A program made the translations under genes and the position numbers. Under the pieces are notes generated by a model. It saw only the letters and a list, made by a program, of their open reading frames with translations. It ran no database searches and had not been told where the DNA came from. A DNA stretch of 64,000 nucleotides from Pseudomonadota bacterium (lineage in GTDB: Bacteria > Myxococcota_A > UBA9042 > GCA-2863065), in assembly GCA_005776725.1 (NCBI GenBank), contig SXOO01000120.1, positions 17,608 through 81,607 of the forward strand, read 5' to 3'. Positions 1-8,990 of this stretch are shown here, piece by piece. The first letter of the stretch is position 1. Each line of letters opens with the position of its first letter.

Positions 1-2
1 CC

Positions 3-1529
3 TCCGCCGAGCGCGCGCTGCAGGACGCCCGGCGCCGGCTCGAGCCGAAGACGTTGAAGCCGCTCGTCGAAGCGATCGAGGCCGCGCGCCGTGCAGCCGC
101 GCGAGCCAGCGCGCTCGAGGCTCTTCGCGGCCTCGGCCACCTCGAGCCCGAGGCCGCTCTCGCCGCGTTGAAGCGGGCGCTCGCGGTCGCCCCGGAGCTG
201 GGTCCAGAGGTCGCCGCTCAGCGGCGCGAGCTGGAGGCCACGGTGGCGGAGCGGACGCAGAGGGCCACGCTGAACCGCCGCGTCCGCGCGCTCCTGGACT
301 CCGGGCAGGTCTTCGAAGCCGCCGAAGAGGCCGGCGACGCGCCCGAGCTCCGCGAGTCTGTGGCCGCCGCCATGGAGGCCTGGGCCACGCTCCCTCTTAC
401 CCTGCCCGTGCCCGCCAAAGCCGGCGTCATCGACATTGGCGGGATCGGCGTCGCGAGCGAGCCGGGGCAGCGGGTCGTGGTGTCTTCGGACGATGAGCAC
501 CGGACGATGGCGGCTGCTGCCGGCCGGCGCGTGGCGCTGCTCGACAGCGAGACCCTGGCGCCGCGCCGCGGCGTGGTCCTCCCCGAGGGCGTCAGCACGG
601 CAGATCCCAACACGCGGATCTTCTCGTCCAAAGACCGCGTCGTGATCTTCGACACGGCCCAGAAGCGAGTCACGGTGGTCGACGCCGCCGAGCCGCGCAC
701 ACTCAGCCACCGCAAGCTCGACCGCATCCTCGCAGCGGCGCGAAACCCCGCACAGCTCGCCGCCGAGACCGCGTTCGACCCCTTCAGCGGCCGGCTGATC
801 GTCAACTTGCCAGACACAACGGGCCGCGACGAGTCACGGCTCCTGGCCATCGACCCCGAGCGGGGCGCGGTGGTCCACGAGGAGCGAGTCCCCGCCCTGC
901 TGTTCAACCTGCGCCGCGTCTCGGGGACCAACCTGTTCGTGGTTCAGCGGGGGCACGACCCCCGGCGCCGGCCCACCCAAAAGCCGTTTCACTACCTCCT
1001 GGTCGACGGCCTCTGTCAGACCGTGGGCCGCGTGCTGCTCCCCGAGCTCGAGCACCCGCTCCACGCCATCCGCAAGATGGGGATGCTGCCGGACGGCGGC
1101 TTCCTGTTGCAGTACTGGTACGCCGACCCGCTCACGGGCCAGCCGGTGGAACACGGAAACGCGCTCATCCGCATGCGCCCCGACCAGAGCATCCTCTACG
1201 CTAGCGGCGACGTCAGCCGGTGGCTCGGTCCGGGACGCCTCGTCTGGGGGGCGTTCGATGTCCCGGGACGCGCCGGCGACCTCAGCATTCGCGACTTCGC
1301 GTTACCCTGGGTCGCCCCGCAGCGCGACGGGTCTGCCCGGTTCGGCCTCTCCGGCGTGAGCCTCGACCGCTTCGAGCGACGCTGGGACCTCGCGGTCGAA
1401 GCTGGCGCCACCCTCACCGCCGTGTTCGGCGATGTGGGGGGGCAGCTCATCCTGCTCCTCTCCAAAGAGAAGCGGTCCAGCCTGATCTCGGTTAGCTCTC
1501 CACGCCCCGCTGAGGCGCCCGGGCCCTGA
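3..1529 (+). CDS. Hypothetical protein, beta-propeller-like C-terminal half (5' truncated)
   Basis: The reading frame is open to the left edge without a stop, so the gene very likely starts outside the window; an in-frame TTG at 54 is the first possible internal start and has no convincing ribosome binding site. The first roughly 120 residues are Ala/Glu/Arg-rich and helical. The remainder alternates short hydrophobic strands with turns (for example RVALLD, RVVIFD and LLAID strands), which looks like beta-propeller blades. No signal peptide or membrane segment is visible in the part present. I do not recognise the family. A role as a sensor or scaffold protein is only a guess from the propeller-like pattern. 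Confidence 0.75.
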   Translation, partial: SAERALQDARRRLEPKTLKPLVEAIEAARRAAARASALEALRGLGHLEPEAALAALKRALAVAPELGPEVAAQRRELEATVAERTQRATLNRRVRALLDSGQVFEAAEEAGDAPELRESVAAAMEAWATLPLTLPVPAKAGVIDIGGIGVASEPGQRVVVSSDDEHRTMAAAAGRRVALLDSETLAPRRGVVLPEGVSTADPNTRIFSSKDRVVIFDTAQKRVTVVDAAEPRTLSHRKLDRILAAARNPAQLAAETAFDPFSGRLIVNLPDTTGRDESRLLAIDPERGAVVHEERVPALLFNLRRVSGTNLFVVQRGHDPRRRPTQKPFHYLLVDGLCQTVGRVLLPELEHPLHAIRKMGMLPDGGFLLQYWYADPLTGQPVEHGNALIRMRPDQSILYASGDVSRWLGPGRLVWGAFDVPGRAGDLSIRDFALPWVAPQRDGSARFGLSGVSLDRFERRWDLAVEAGATLTAVFGDVGGQLILLLSKEKRSSLISVSSPRPAEAPGP

Positions 1530-1588
1530 CCGTCCGGGGAGCCGCGAGGGTCGCGCACGGCCGGTGAGAGCGCGCGACGGCCGACGGC

Positions 1589-2284
1589 CTACTGGCATGC
1601 CTCGGCACCCACGAAGCTCTCCGGCTGGCACACTTTGGTTGCACCGTAGTTGCAGTCGTCCCCAAAGGACAAGAGCGCACAGCGCGAGAACTCGCCCAGG
1701 TTCTGGCAGTCCCCGTCGTTGTTGCAGCCAGCGAGGCAGAGGCTGCTTGCAGCGAGCTTGTGGGTGTTGATGAACTTCGAGGTGAGCGGATAACACTTGT
1801 TGTCGAAGACACCCGCCGCCTTGGGCCACTCGTTGCAGTTGCTCACCACGGTGCATCCTGCGCAGGCCGCCGTGCAGAACCGGCGCCTAGGGACCCCGTC
1901 TTCGTTCCAGAGCTCCTCGTCGTAACAGAAGCCGGTGCCGCACTCCGAGTGGTCGGTGCACGTGGAACCGACGGGCAGCCCGTCCGGCACCATCTCCCCG
2001 CATACGCCCGCGGGCGCTTCGACATCGCCCGTGGTCTCCCCGACGTCGCCGACCTCGCCGCCGCCGACGTCCGCTGTGTTGCCGTCCGTTGCGTCCGCAG
2101 TGTCCGCACTGTCGGCCGCGTCCGCCGCGTCGGCGCCGTCAGCCGCTCCGTCAGTTCCGCCGCCGACGTCCGCCAAGCCGCCAACGTCGGAGACGCCGCC
2201 GTCACCGGCGCCCCCGGCGTCTTTCTTGGATCGCCCCGAGCTCGTCGAACACGCCGCCAGAAGCACCAATACGCAGAGTCTCAT
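1589..2284 (-). CDS. Small Cys-rich lipoprotein with Asp/Ala linker
   Basis: The start at 2284 (MRLCVLVLLAAC) gives a short lipoprotein signal with lipobox LLAAC; the longer frame upstream lacks a signal. About 50 residues of low-complexity Asp/Ala/Gly/Thr sequence (ADAADAAD, TADATD) follow the lipid-modified Cys. A C-terminal domain of about 150 residues has many paired Cys (patterns such as CxDHSECGTGFC and CAGCTVVSNC), like the CxxDxDCxxGxxC modules of myxobacterial exoproteins. It is probably an outer-membrane-anchored surface protein. Function is unknown. It lies between convergent and codirectional neighbours with its own short intergenic region. Confidence 0.8.
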   Translation of the reverse strand: MRLCVLVLLAACSTSSGRSKKDAGGAGDGGVSDVGGLADVGGGTDGAADGADAADAADSADTADATDGNTADVGGGEVGDVGETTGDVEAPAGVCGEMVPDGLPVGSTCTDHSECGTGFCYDEELWNEDGVPRRRFCTAACAGCTVVSNCNEWPKAAGVFDNKCYPLTSKFINTHKLAASSLCLAGCNNDGDCQNLGEFSRCALLSFGDDCNYGATKVCQPESFVGAEACQ

Positions 2285-2348
2285 GGTCACGCTGCCACCT
2301 CTGGGGCGGCAAGCTATCAGTTCAGCGGGGCCACAGCGAACAACTGTC

Positions 2349-3290
2349 CTACCACCAGTGGGTCTCGTCGAGGCGCGCATCGTCCGCGGCCGCGGCGTCC
2401 CAAGGCCGGGTCGGGAGGTACTTCCAGCCGCCGTCGGAGCACATGAACACGATGTTTCCGGTGCTGAGCCGATCGGCCTCGGACAGGGCGGCGTGCAGGG
2501 TGGCGCCCGCGGAGACGCCGGCCACGATCCCCTCGGCGGCCATGAGGCGCTCCGCGGCGCGCAAGGAGGTGGCGGCGTCCACCAACATGCGGCGGCTCAG
2601 GAGGTCGAGGTCGAGCAACGGGGGAGCGAAGCCGTCGTCGACGCTCTTGAGGCCCTGCAGGCGCTCTCCCATTCGCGGCTCCACGCCCACCACGCGCACC
2701 TGCGGGTTCACTTCGCGCAGGCGCCGGCCCACGCCCATGATCGTGCCTCCCGTCCCGATCCCCGCCACGAACACGTCCAAGCGCTCCCCCAACGGACCGC
2801 CCTCGGTGAACCGCGCCAGGATCTCCGCGGCGGTCTCTTCGTAGTGCACTCGCTCGTTGTCCGGGCTCGAGAACTGCCGCATCGGCACCGCGCCGGTCGC
2901 CCGCGCGTAGGCCTCGGCCACGTCGATCGCGCCCTTCATCCCCGCGACGGACTCGCAGACGGTGACCCTTACGCCCAGGAGCGCTAGCGCGTCCGCGATG
3001 GTGGGCACGCAGCCGTGCGGCAGCACCACGTGGCAACGGTACCCACGAGAGCGCGCCAGTGCGCCGAGCGCGATCGCCGTGTTTCCACTGGAGGCCTCGA
3101 CGATCTCTCCCCCCGGCTGCAGCGCCCCGGAGCGCTCGGCGGCGTCGAGCAGCGCGCGCGCGACTCGGTCCTTGATCGAGCCCGATGGGTTCCCGCCCTC
3201 CAGCTTCGCGAAGAGGCGCACACCCGGGCGCGGCGACAGGCGGGGACACTCGACGAGAGGCGTGTTTCCGACGGCGTCTGCGAGTCGCAT
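2349..3290 (-). CDS. cysM: Cysteine synthase, CysM/CysK type (PLP-dependent)
   Basis: 313 residues beginning MRLADAVGNTPLV. The PLP lysine is K40 in GNPSGSIKDR, the substrate loop is SSGNTAIALG, and the phosphate-binding loop is GTGGT. The C-terminal WKYLPT motif is typical of the O-acetylserine sulfhydrylase B branch. It makes cysteine from O-acetylserine and sulfide (or thiosulfate) in the cytoplasm. The start at 3290 is preceded by an AGGGAG ribosome binding site; an in-frame extension to 3383 has no support. The loop reads SSGNTA rather than the usual TSGNTG, a mild variation. The gene is divergent from the transglycosylase gene. The demand of the many Cys-rich exoproteins nearby may make cysteine supply relevant, but that is inference. 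Confidence 0.9.
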   Translation of the reverse strand: MRLADAVGNTPLVECPRLSPRPGVRLFAKLEGGNPSGSIKDRVARALLDAAERSGALQPGGEIVEASSGNTAIALGALARSRGYRCHVVLPHGCVPTIADALALLGVRVTVCESVAGMKGAIDVAEAYARATGAVPMRQFSSPDNERVHYEETAAEILARFTEGGPLGERLDVFVAGIGTGGTIMGVGRRLREVNPQVRVVGVEPRMGERLQGLKSVDDGFAPPLLDLDLLSRRMLVDAATSLRAAERLMAAEGIVAGVSAGATLHAALSEADRLSTGNIVFMCSDGGWKYLPTRPWDAAAADDARLDETHWW

Positions 3291-3381
3291 CGTGCTCCCT
3301 GGGGTGTGGCCGCAGCCTCTCCTGAGCCCGCGAGGTATCTGGAGGCGCAACCGACTTGCGCACCCGGGATTCGTCCGTACC

Positions 3382-5922
3382 ATGAGCCCACATCCGATGT
3401 CGCGCCACTTCGCCGGTCACGTCTCGCTCCTCACGGTGCTCACCGTCAGCGCCAGTTGCGCTACTCTGCCCGCGCCCGAGGCCTTCGCCGCCGAGCCCCC
3501 CGCAGAGCGCGATCGGGGCCCCCTGAGCCTGCCGTCACCGAGCCTCGAAGACGCCCCCGAGGCGGCGGGACTCGACGCCGCGGTCACCCGGCGCGACGCT
3601 GGCGACCTGGCCGGGGCCGCCGCGGCGCTTCGCGCCTTCCTCGCGGCCGAGCCGGAGCACGCCGAGGCCCCGCTGGCGAGGGTGCTGTTGGGGCTCACGC
3701 TCGTGGAGCAGGCCCAGTACGGCGAGGCCGAGAGGGTGCTGCGCGAGGCCGATAGGGTCGGCCCGCTCTCTGATCTCACCGCGTTCCTCGAGGGCGAGGT
3801 GCTCCGCGGCCTGGCCCGTCCCGAGGCGGCGCTGTCAGCCTATCGTCGGGTCCTCGACACGCCACGGAGTCCCTACAACCCGATCGCCGCCTTTCGATTG
3901 GGAGACGCGTTGTACGAGGCCGGTCGGTGCCCCGAGGCCGTGGCGCACTGGTCCCCGCTGGTCGATACCTTCCCGGAGTACCCGGGGCTCAGCGGCGTCC
4001 GCCTGCGCCTCGCCGAGTGCGCCCTCGAGCGAGACACGAAGGACGGTATCCGGCGCCTCGCCGACCTCGCGCTCCGGGCCCCTCCCGGGGACGCGCGGTA
4101 TGCCGCCCGGCAGCACCTGGACGCGCTGGAGCGGCGCGGCCACCGCGTGCCGCCGGTGCCCTTCGCCGAGCAGCTGCAGCACGCGATCTCACTCCGCCAG
4201 GAGCGCCACTGGCCGGAGGCGCTGGCCGCCCTCGATCGGCTGGAGCCCAAGGCCACCAACGCGCGCGACAAGCGCACGCTGCTCGAGGAGCGGGCGCGGA
4301 CGCTCGAGTCGCTCGACCGATACAAGGACGCCCTGCAGGCGCTCGAGCATGCGGAGGCCGCCGGCGCGCGAGACACCGAGCCGCAGCGGATTCGGCTCCT
4401 CCGGAAGCTCGGACGCACCGCCGAAGCGGTCCGACGCACCACGCGTCGCGTCGGCGGTCGCCGCGAACAGAACCGCCTCGCGGCCGAGCTCCTCTATCAG
4501 GACGGCGACTATGCGGAGGCCCTCGCGCTCTACCGGCCGCTCTTGAGCGGGCGCAAAGACGTCGACTCGCGTTGGCGCCTCGCGTGGCTCGAGTACCGCG
4601 CCGGCAACCCGTCGGTCGCCGAGCGCCAGTTCGGAGCGCTCGTCCCTCGCACAGACGCCGACATGGCGCAGTACTGGCAAGCGCGGGCAGCCAAGAAGGC
4701 CGGCCGCGACGCGGCGGCGAAGCGCCTGTTCGTGGAACTGGCAAGGCGTAACCCCCTGTCGTACTACGGGATTCAGGCGGCCAACCGCCTCCTCGACGAC
4801 GGCGAGATCGCGCTGTACTGCGAGATCACCGGAGCGCGGCACGACGACCTGCCGGCGCGGCACCACCGTGAGGCGGCCGCAGGTGGGGTCGCGTGGGGCG
4901 GGGCCGAGGGCGACGAGGCGCCGGCCGCAACCCACGGGCGCCGCACCCGCCGCCTGCGCGACGCGATCGACGACTACGGTCAGGCGCTCCCCGAGCTGCG
5001 GCGCGCTCTCGCCCGGTACCGCATCGGGCTCGACCACGAGGCACGCCTCGAGCTCCGGACCGCGCTCTCCGAGCTCAGCCGGGCGCGGCGCGGCAACCCG
5101 AAGGCGCTCGCGGATCTGGCCGGCAGCCTCTACGTCGACTACCGCGCGGAGAAGCGCGGGCTCTGGGGCGGCCCCGTGAAGCGCCGGCTCGGCCTCTCCT
5201 CCGAGGCGCTGGCGCGAGAGGTGCGGCGGCTCACGGCGTTGAAGGCTCTGGCGCGCGACGCCGCCCCGCTGGTGCGCTCCCTGCTCGCTGAGGTGGGGGA
5301 TCCCTACTGGGGACGTCGACAGGCCCTCCGGGAGTTGGGGCGTGGCCAATGGGAGCCGCCGAGCGACCGCACGCGGGCGGCGTTCAAGCGCGCTTACCCC
5401 CTGCCCTTCGGGGAGCGCGTGGCCGCAGAGACGGAGCACCGGGGCGTGCCGCCCTTCCTGCTCATGGGCCTCATGCGAGTGGAGAGCGGCTTCAACGACC
5501 TGGCGGTGTCCACGGCGGGCGCGCGCGGGCTGCTCCAGGTGATGCCGGTCACCGGTTGGTTGATCGCCAAGGAGATCGGCGACACCGCGTTTTCTCCCTC
5601 GAAGCTCTTGGAGCCGGGCACCAGCATCCAATACGGCAGTTGGTACATCTCGGAGCTCCTCGAGAAGTTCCGAGGTCAGGAGCCCCTCGCGATCATCGCT
5701 TACAACGCAGGCCCACACCGAGTGCACGACTGGCTGTCGCACCGGCGCACCGGCACGGCGATGGACGAGTTCATCGAGGAGGTGCCTTACACCCAAGCTC
5801 GTAAGTACGTGAAGAGCGTGCTGCGGACGATCGGGATCTACCGGCGAGTCTACGCCGACCGGGCCGACCTCTACGTCGGGCAGGCCCTGAACACGCGCTT
5901 CCGCGACAACATCAACTGGTAG
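3382..5922 (+). CDS. slt: Soluble-type lytic murein transglycosylase lipoprotein (Slt family)
   Basis: Cleaves the MurNAc-GlcNAc bond of peptidoglycan to form 1,6-anhydro products. The N-terminus is a lipoprotein-type signal ending TVSASC; about 600 residues of TPR-like helical repeats follow, then a GH23-type domain near residues 685-800. The catalytic Glu is E701 in MRVESGFN, with supporting motifs GLLQVMP and AYNAGP. Length (846 residues) exceeds E. coli Slt70 because the helical region is longer. Start 3382 is used; ATG 3397 (MSRHFAGH) is an alternative and fits a shorter signal peptide and a possible TTGCGC-N16-TACCAT promoter overlapping 3356-3383. The gene converges on tmk with an 11-bp gap. 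Confidence 0.9.
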   Translation: MSPHPMSRHFAGHVSLLTVLTVSASCATLPAPEAFAAEPPAERDRGPLSLPSPSLEDAPEAAGLDAAVTRRDAGDLAGAAAALRAFLAAEPEHAEAPLARVLLGLTLVEQAQYGEAERVLREADRVGPLSDLTAFLEGEVLRGLARPEAALSAYRRVLDTPRSPYNPIAAFRLGDALYEAGRCPEAVAHWSPLVDTFPEYPGLSGVRLRLAECALERDTKDGIRRLADLALRAPPGDARYAARQHLDALERRGHRVPPVPFAEQLQHAISLRQERHWPEALAALDRLEPKATNARDKRTLLEERARTLESLDRYKDALQALEHAEAAGARDTEPQRIRLLRKLGRTAEAVRRTTRRVGGRREQNRLAAELLYQDGDYAEALALYRPLLSGRKDVDSRWRLAWLEYRAGNPSVAERQFGALVPRTDADMAQYWQARAAKKAGRDAAAKRLFVELARRNPLSYYGIQAANRLLDDGEIALYCEITGARHDDLPARHHREAAAGGVAWGGAEGDEAPAATHGRRTRRLRDAIDDYGQALPELRRALARYRIGLDHEARLELRTALSELSRARRGNPKALADLAGSLYVDYRAEKRGLWGGPVKRRLGLSSEALAREVRRLTALKALARDAAPLVRSLLAEVGDPYWGRRQALRELGRGQWEPPSDRTRAAFKRAYPLPFGERVAAETEHRGVPPFLLMGLMRVESGFNDLAVSTAGARGLLQVMPVTGWLIAKEIGDTAFSPSKLLEPGTSIQYGSWYISELLEKFRGQEPLAIIAYNAGPHRVHDWLSHRRTGTAMDEFIEEVPYTQARKYVKSVLRTIGIYRRVYADRADLYVGQALNTRFRDNINW

Positions 5923-5933
5923 GTCGGCTCAGG

Positions 5934-6587
5934 TCAGGCTGCCAGCTGGCGCTCGACCGCGGCCCATACCGCCGCCTCCACCGCTTCGGGCGGCAGGCTG
6001 CCGTCGATGACACAGGCGCGCCAGCCGGACGCTCCCGCGGACTCCTGGGTGGGGCCCGGCACGGCTCCGTAGAGGCCGTCATAAGCCGCGACCACGCGCC
6101 GCAGGATCTCGAGCTCCTCGAAGAGCTCGCGGCGGTCCCCGTCGCGCAGCTGAATCCTGGCCAGCGCCGTCTCCGCGTCGACACGGACGTACAGCACCAA
6201 ACCCGGTGGGGGGGCGTACCGGTTGATCGTCTGGAGCCAGGCCCAGTCGGAGCGCAGCCCCTGGTACGCGAGGGAGGACCCGAGATACCGGTCCGACAAC
6301 ACCACCTCCCCGCGGGCGAGCGCCGGGAGCACCTCGGACTCCACGTGGTCCACGCGGTCACCCGCGAAGAGCAGCGCCAGGGTATCCGGGGGCACCGCCG
6401 GCAGCTCCTTGCGAAGGAACCGGCGGATCAGCGCTCCCACGGGCCGGGAGGACGGCTCGAAGGTCCGGTGGACGCTGCGCCCGAGGCCCTCGAGGCGCTC
6501 GGCCAGCCTGTGGAGCTGGGTGGTGGTGCCGGCGCCGTCGATCCCTTCGAAGACCAGGAAGCGCTCATAGTTGGGGGGCTGGGTCAT
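5934..6587 (-). CDS. tmk: Thymidylate kinase with lysine-less P-loop
   Basis: Phosphorylates dTMP to dTDP in DNA precursor synthesis. The fold markers are present: FEGIDGAG P-loop start, the DRYLGSSLAYQG motif, and RDGDRRELFE in the lid region. The P-loop reads GAGTTTQ, so the usual Walker A lysine position is Thr21; I checked this against the DNA, where three ACC codons follow GGC. The start at 6587 overlaps the stop of the upstream lipoprotein gene as ATGA, indicating translational coupling. The extension to 6629 would overlap further and has no ribosome binding site. Length is 217 residues, normal for the family. Confidence 0.88.
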   Translation of the reverse strand: MTQPPNYERFLVFEGIDGAGTTTQLHRLAERLEGLGRSVHRTFEPSSRPVGALIRRFLRKELPAVPPDTLALLFAGDRVDHVESEVLPALARGEVVLSDRYLGSSLAYQGLRSDWAWLQTINRYAPPPGLVLYVRVDAETALARIQLRDGDRRELFEELEILRRVVAAYDGLYGAVPGPTQESAGASGWRACVIDGSLPPEAVEAAVWAAVERQLAA

Positions 6588-7381
6588 CGCGGGCACTCGA
6601 GCTCCTGGAATCGTGTGCCGTGGGGACACACGGGGTCAAAGAGCTCGTCGCCGAGCTCGCCGTTCACGTAGACCTCCACGAAGTCGAGCTCGAGCTGCTC
6701 CTCGCGGTCGGGCAGCTCGACCCGGAGCGCCGAGGGCAGCGCCACATCGCCGACCGCCTCGCGGCCCGAGACCTCCATGACCAGCACCGAGACGCCGTCG
6801 CGTTCCAGCGCCATGCGATACGGCTGGACTTCACCGGGCGCGAGCCAGGCCAGATGGCGCTCGACGGCGTCCCGCTGCTCGAGCCGCCACGCGCCCTCGC
6901 ACTCGTCCCACTCGACCGCGCGCTGCGCGCCGTTCAGCGTCGCAAGCCGGCCGGACAGCGCGTCGAACAACGCGGCCGGCGGCAAAGCTATGGGAAGGAC
7001 GCGCGCCACGTTGGCTGCGCACGCCTCGCCACCGGCGCAGACGGCGTCGCCACGCTGGTGGCTGGTGAAGCGCCGGCCATCGGTGCGCAGCACGGCCAGC
7101 GTGTCGCCCGTGGGCGTCACCACCTCGAAGCGCAGCGCACCGGGGCGTCGCGCCAACACCTCCACGTCCGACTTCAAGACGCGCCCCTCCGAGAAGAGCC
7201 GGGCGCGCGCCATGATCTCGTAGCTCCGAAGCCCGGCGGCTTCCTTGCCGGCGCGTTCGAGGAGCATCTCCGGGTCCGGCGCAGGGCCCGCGGGGCGCTC
7301 GAAGCGGTGTGGGCAGCACCCAAGGGTGGACCCGATCAACAACACGGCGAACGAGGCCAGGGGGGCGGCCAGCTTGGGCAT
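6584..7381 (-). CDS. Predicted outer-membrane lipoprotein, LolB/DUF4292-like
   Basis: Starts MPKLAAPLASF with lipobox STLGC at about residue 21, then 240 residues in the periplasm. The segment after residue 40 (SYEIMARARLFSEGR, then VLARRPGALRFEV and TLAVLRTDGRRFT) alternates beta strands as in LolA/LolB-fold proteins and DUF4292 lipoproteins. If so, it could bind lipid or lipoproteins at the outer membrane, but the similarity is only by pattern. It has two Cys near CAGGEAC that may pair. Its stop overlaps the tmk start by four bases, so both genes are probably on one transcript. An inverted repeat 60-85 bp upstream of the start is a possible operator. Confidence 0.7.
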   Translation of the reverse strand: MPKLAAPLASFAVLLIGSTLGCCPHRFERPAGPAPDPEMLLERAGKEAAGLRSYEIMARARLFSEGRVLKSDVEVLARRPGALRFEVVTPTGDTLAVLRTDGRRFTSHQRGDAVCAGGEACAANVARVLPIALPPAALFDALSGRLATLNGAQRAVEWDECEGAWRLEQRDAVERHLAWLAPGEVQPYRMALERDGVSVLVMEVSGREAVGDVALPSALRVELPDREEQLELDFVEVYVNGELGDELFDPVCPHGTRFQELECPR

Positions 7382-7442
7382 GACCGCGAAACATAACGGG
7401 GTCTCGGCAGGGCGCCAGCGGCGACTTCCTACTTTTCGTGAT

Positions 7443-7466
7443 CGTTTTGGGTAAAGATCCAAAACG
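7443..7466. promoter_or_regulatory. AT-rich inverted repeat, candidate operator between divergent genes
   Basis: Arms CGTTTTGG and CCAAAACG are perfect and separated by eight bases (GTAAAGAT). The repeat sits in an A/T-rich island between the divergent lipoprotein gene (start 7381) and the 7551 gene, in otherwise very GC-rich DNA. A regulator binding here could act on both directions. No protein partner can be assigned. Confidence 0.4.
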
Positions 7467-7550
7467 GATGATCGTTCTCTTTCTAAGGAGGGGGGGTCAT
7501 CCCGCAGGTGAGAGCCCCAGCCCCCCACCGGAACCGACAGGAGGTATCGC

Positions 7551-8252
7551 GTGAAGACCGAGTCCTTTCAGGCCCTCGCTCCCGCTGAAGTCTCGAGTAC
7601 GGGTCATTCCATTGGTTCTCTCTCGACGGGGCTCGCCCCGGTCGGCGCCACGGAGGCACCCCGGCTGGCGGAGGCACAGAGCCTCTACGACTTCTTTCAG
7701 ACCGAGATGGCGAGGCTGGTCGGTTCGCGGGGGATCCCTGTCGAGGCCCAGCTCTACCTCGCGAACCTCTGTGCGCGCTTTACGAAGGCCGACACCCTCT
7801 TCGTGGAGCAGGAGGGGCGCCGAGAGCTCGAGCCCCTGGCCTTCATCCTGAAGCGCGCCACCGAGACCACAGACGAGGCGCAGCGCATGGCCACGCTCAG
7901 ACATCTGGGCGACGTCGCGCTGTACACCAGCGGGTTCCTCTCGGACCGCATCGAGCACAAGGGCCTGGAGCTGGGCTACTTCATCCAGATGGGCGGCCTC
8001 GCCTACTCCAGCGCCTCCGATCTGGCCGCGCGCAACGCCGGCCGCCGACCGCTGCAGTCGCTCTACGTGGCCCTCTCTACGCACTTCAAGGCGATGGTCC
8101 ACGTCCTCTGGGAGCTCGCGGGCCGCGCGAATGGGACCTCGTCGAACCTGCTCAAGGCCTACGACGACTGGCGGCGCACCGGGAGCGAGCGGAAGGAGCG
8201 CGAGCTCGTCCGCGCGGGCTTCGTGCTCACCCAACGCCCCGTGCTGTGCTGA
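7551..8252 (+). CDS. Conserved-looking helical protein of unknown function
   Basis: GTG start at 7551 preceded by an excellent AGGAGGT ribosome binding site seven bases upstream. The 233-residue product has no signal peptide or membrane helix. After a 40-residue Ser/Ala/Pro-rich lead it is largely helical, with LYDFFQTEM, LRHLGDVALYTSGFLSDRI and LELGYFIQMGGLAYSSASD. I do not recognise a family. Its last seven bases overlap the GTG start of the next gene, so the two are co-expressed. The product is probably cytoplasmic. Confidence 0.75.
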   Translation: MKTESFQALAPAEVSSTGHSIGSLSTGLAPVGATEAPRLAEAQSLYDFFQTEMARLVGSRGIPVEAQLYLANLCARFTKADTLFVEQEGRRELEPLAFILKRATETTDEAQRMATLRHLGDVALYTSGFLSDRIEHKGLELGYFIQMGGLAYSSASDLAARNAGRRPLQSLYVALSTHFKAMVHVLWELAGRANGTSSNLLKAYDDWRRTGSERKERELVRAGFVLTQRPVLC

Positions 8253-8938
8253 GCCCAGCCCCCCCGAGAGGAGGCGCCGTCGCGTCCGTTCAGCGGCAGC
8301 TCGAGGCGGTCTACGGGCTGGACCGAGCCCTCGAAGCCGAGCACTACGTGCTACGCCGAAGCGCGCTGCAGGAACACTGGGACGCCGGAGGGCCCAGCGG
8401 GCTCCACGGCGATGCGTCGTCCCAGGGCGACGGCCGCGCCGAGGCGCTGGCGCGGGCGCGCCGCGAGGCGCTGCTCATCGGGCAGGCCGAAGACGCGCTG
8501 GAGCTCGCGCTGGTCCTGGACGACGCCCTCGCGGACGCGCGTGGCCCCCTCCCCCTCGACGGCTTCTGCGCGATCGCGGAGGGGGTGAGCCACCTCCTCT
8601 ACGTTGCCCTCGCCGCGCAGCGAAACAACGGGATCAGCGCCTTTGAGCTGGAGCTCCAGGCCGAGATCGACAAGTTCGCGCTGCTGGTGCTCCACGGCCG
8701 AATCCCCCTCGACCGCGCCCTCGAGCGCCTTTTCTGGGGATGGGAGCTCGATCCCGACGTGAGAGATCCCGAAGAGCGGGACCGCTACACAGCCGCGAGT
8801 CGCATGGCGCACGACTTCTGCCGAGGCGTCCTGAAGCAGCGCCTACAACGCTCCGGGGTGGAGGCGCTCTTGGCCGAGCTTCGCCTGGTCTACCGCCTCA
8901 CCGGCCAGCGCAAGCGGGAGCACGTGATGCGCCTCTGA
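8246..8938 (+). CDS. Helical protein of unknown function, coupled to the upstream gene
   Basis: The start is the GTG at 8246 inside the end of the preceding gene; no better start is visible before the conserved-looking part (QRQLEAVYGLDRALEAEH). The 230-residue product is rich in Leu, Ala, Glu and Arg, has no signal peptide, and contains an ordered helical stretch (GVSHLLYVALAAQRNNG, FELELQAEIDKFALL). The gene converges with the pacifastin-like lipoprotein gene across about 50 bp. I do not recognise a function. The overlap suggests that it works with the 7551 product. Confidence 0.72.
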   Translation: MLSPAPPRGGAVASVQRQLEAVYGLDRALEAEHYVLRRSALQEHWDAGGPSGLHGDASSQGDGRAEALARARREALLIGQAEDALELALVLDDALADARGPLPLDGFCAIAEGVSHLLYVALAAQRNNGISAFELELQAEIDKFALLVLHGRIPLDRALERLFWGWELDPDVRDPEERDRYTAASRMAHDFCRGVLKQRLQRSGVEALLAELRLVYRLTGQRKREHVMRL

Positions 8939-8990
8939 CGAGCACGGTCCTGGCCGAGGCCGAGCGCCGACCCGTGGCGGCGGCGCACCG

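Noticed and set aside
4189..5796. Antisense open frame opposite the lytic transglycosylase
   Set aside because: The catalytic motifs on the plus strand are unambiguous, and the antisense product is a shadow.
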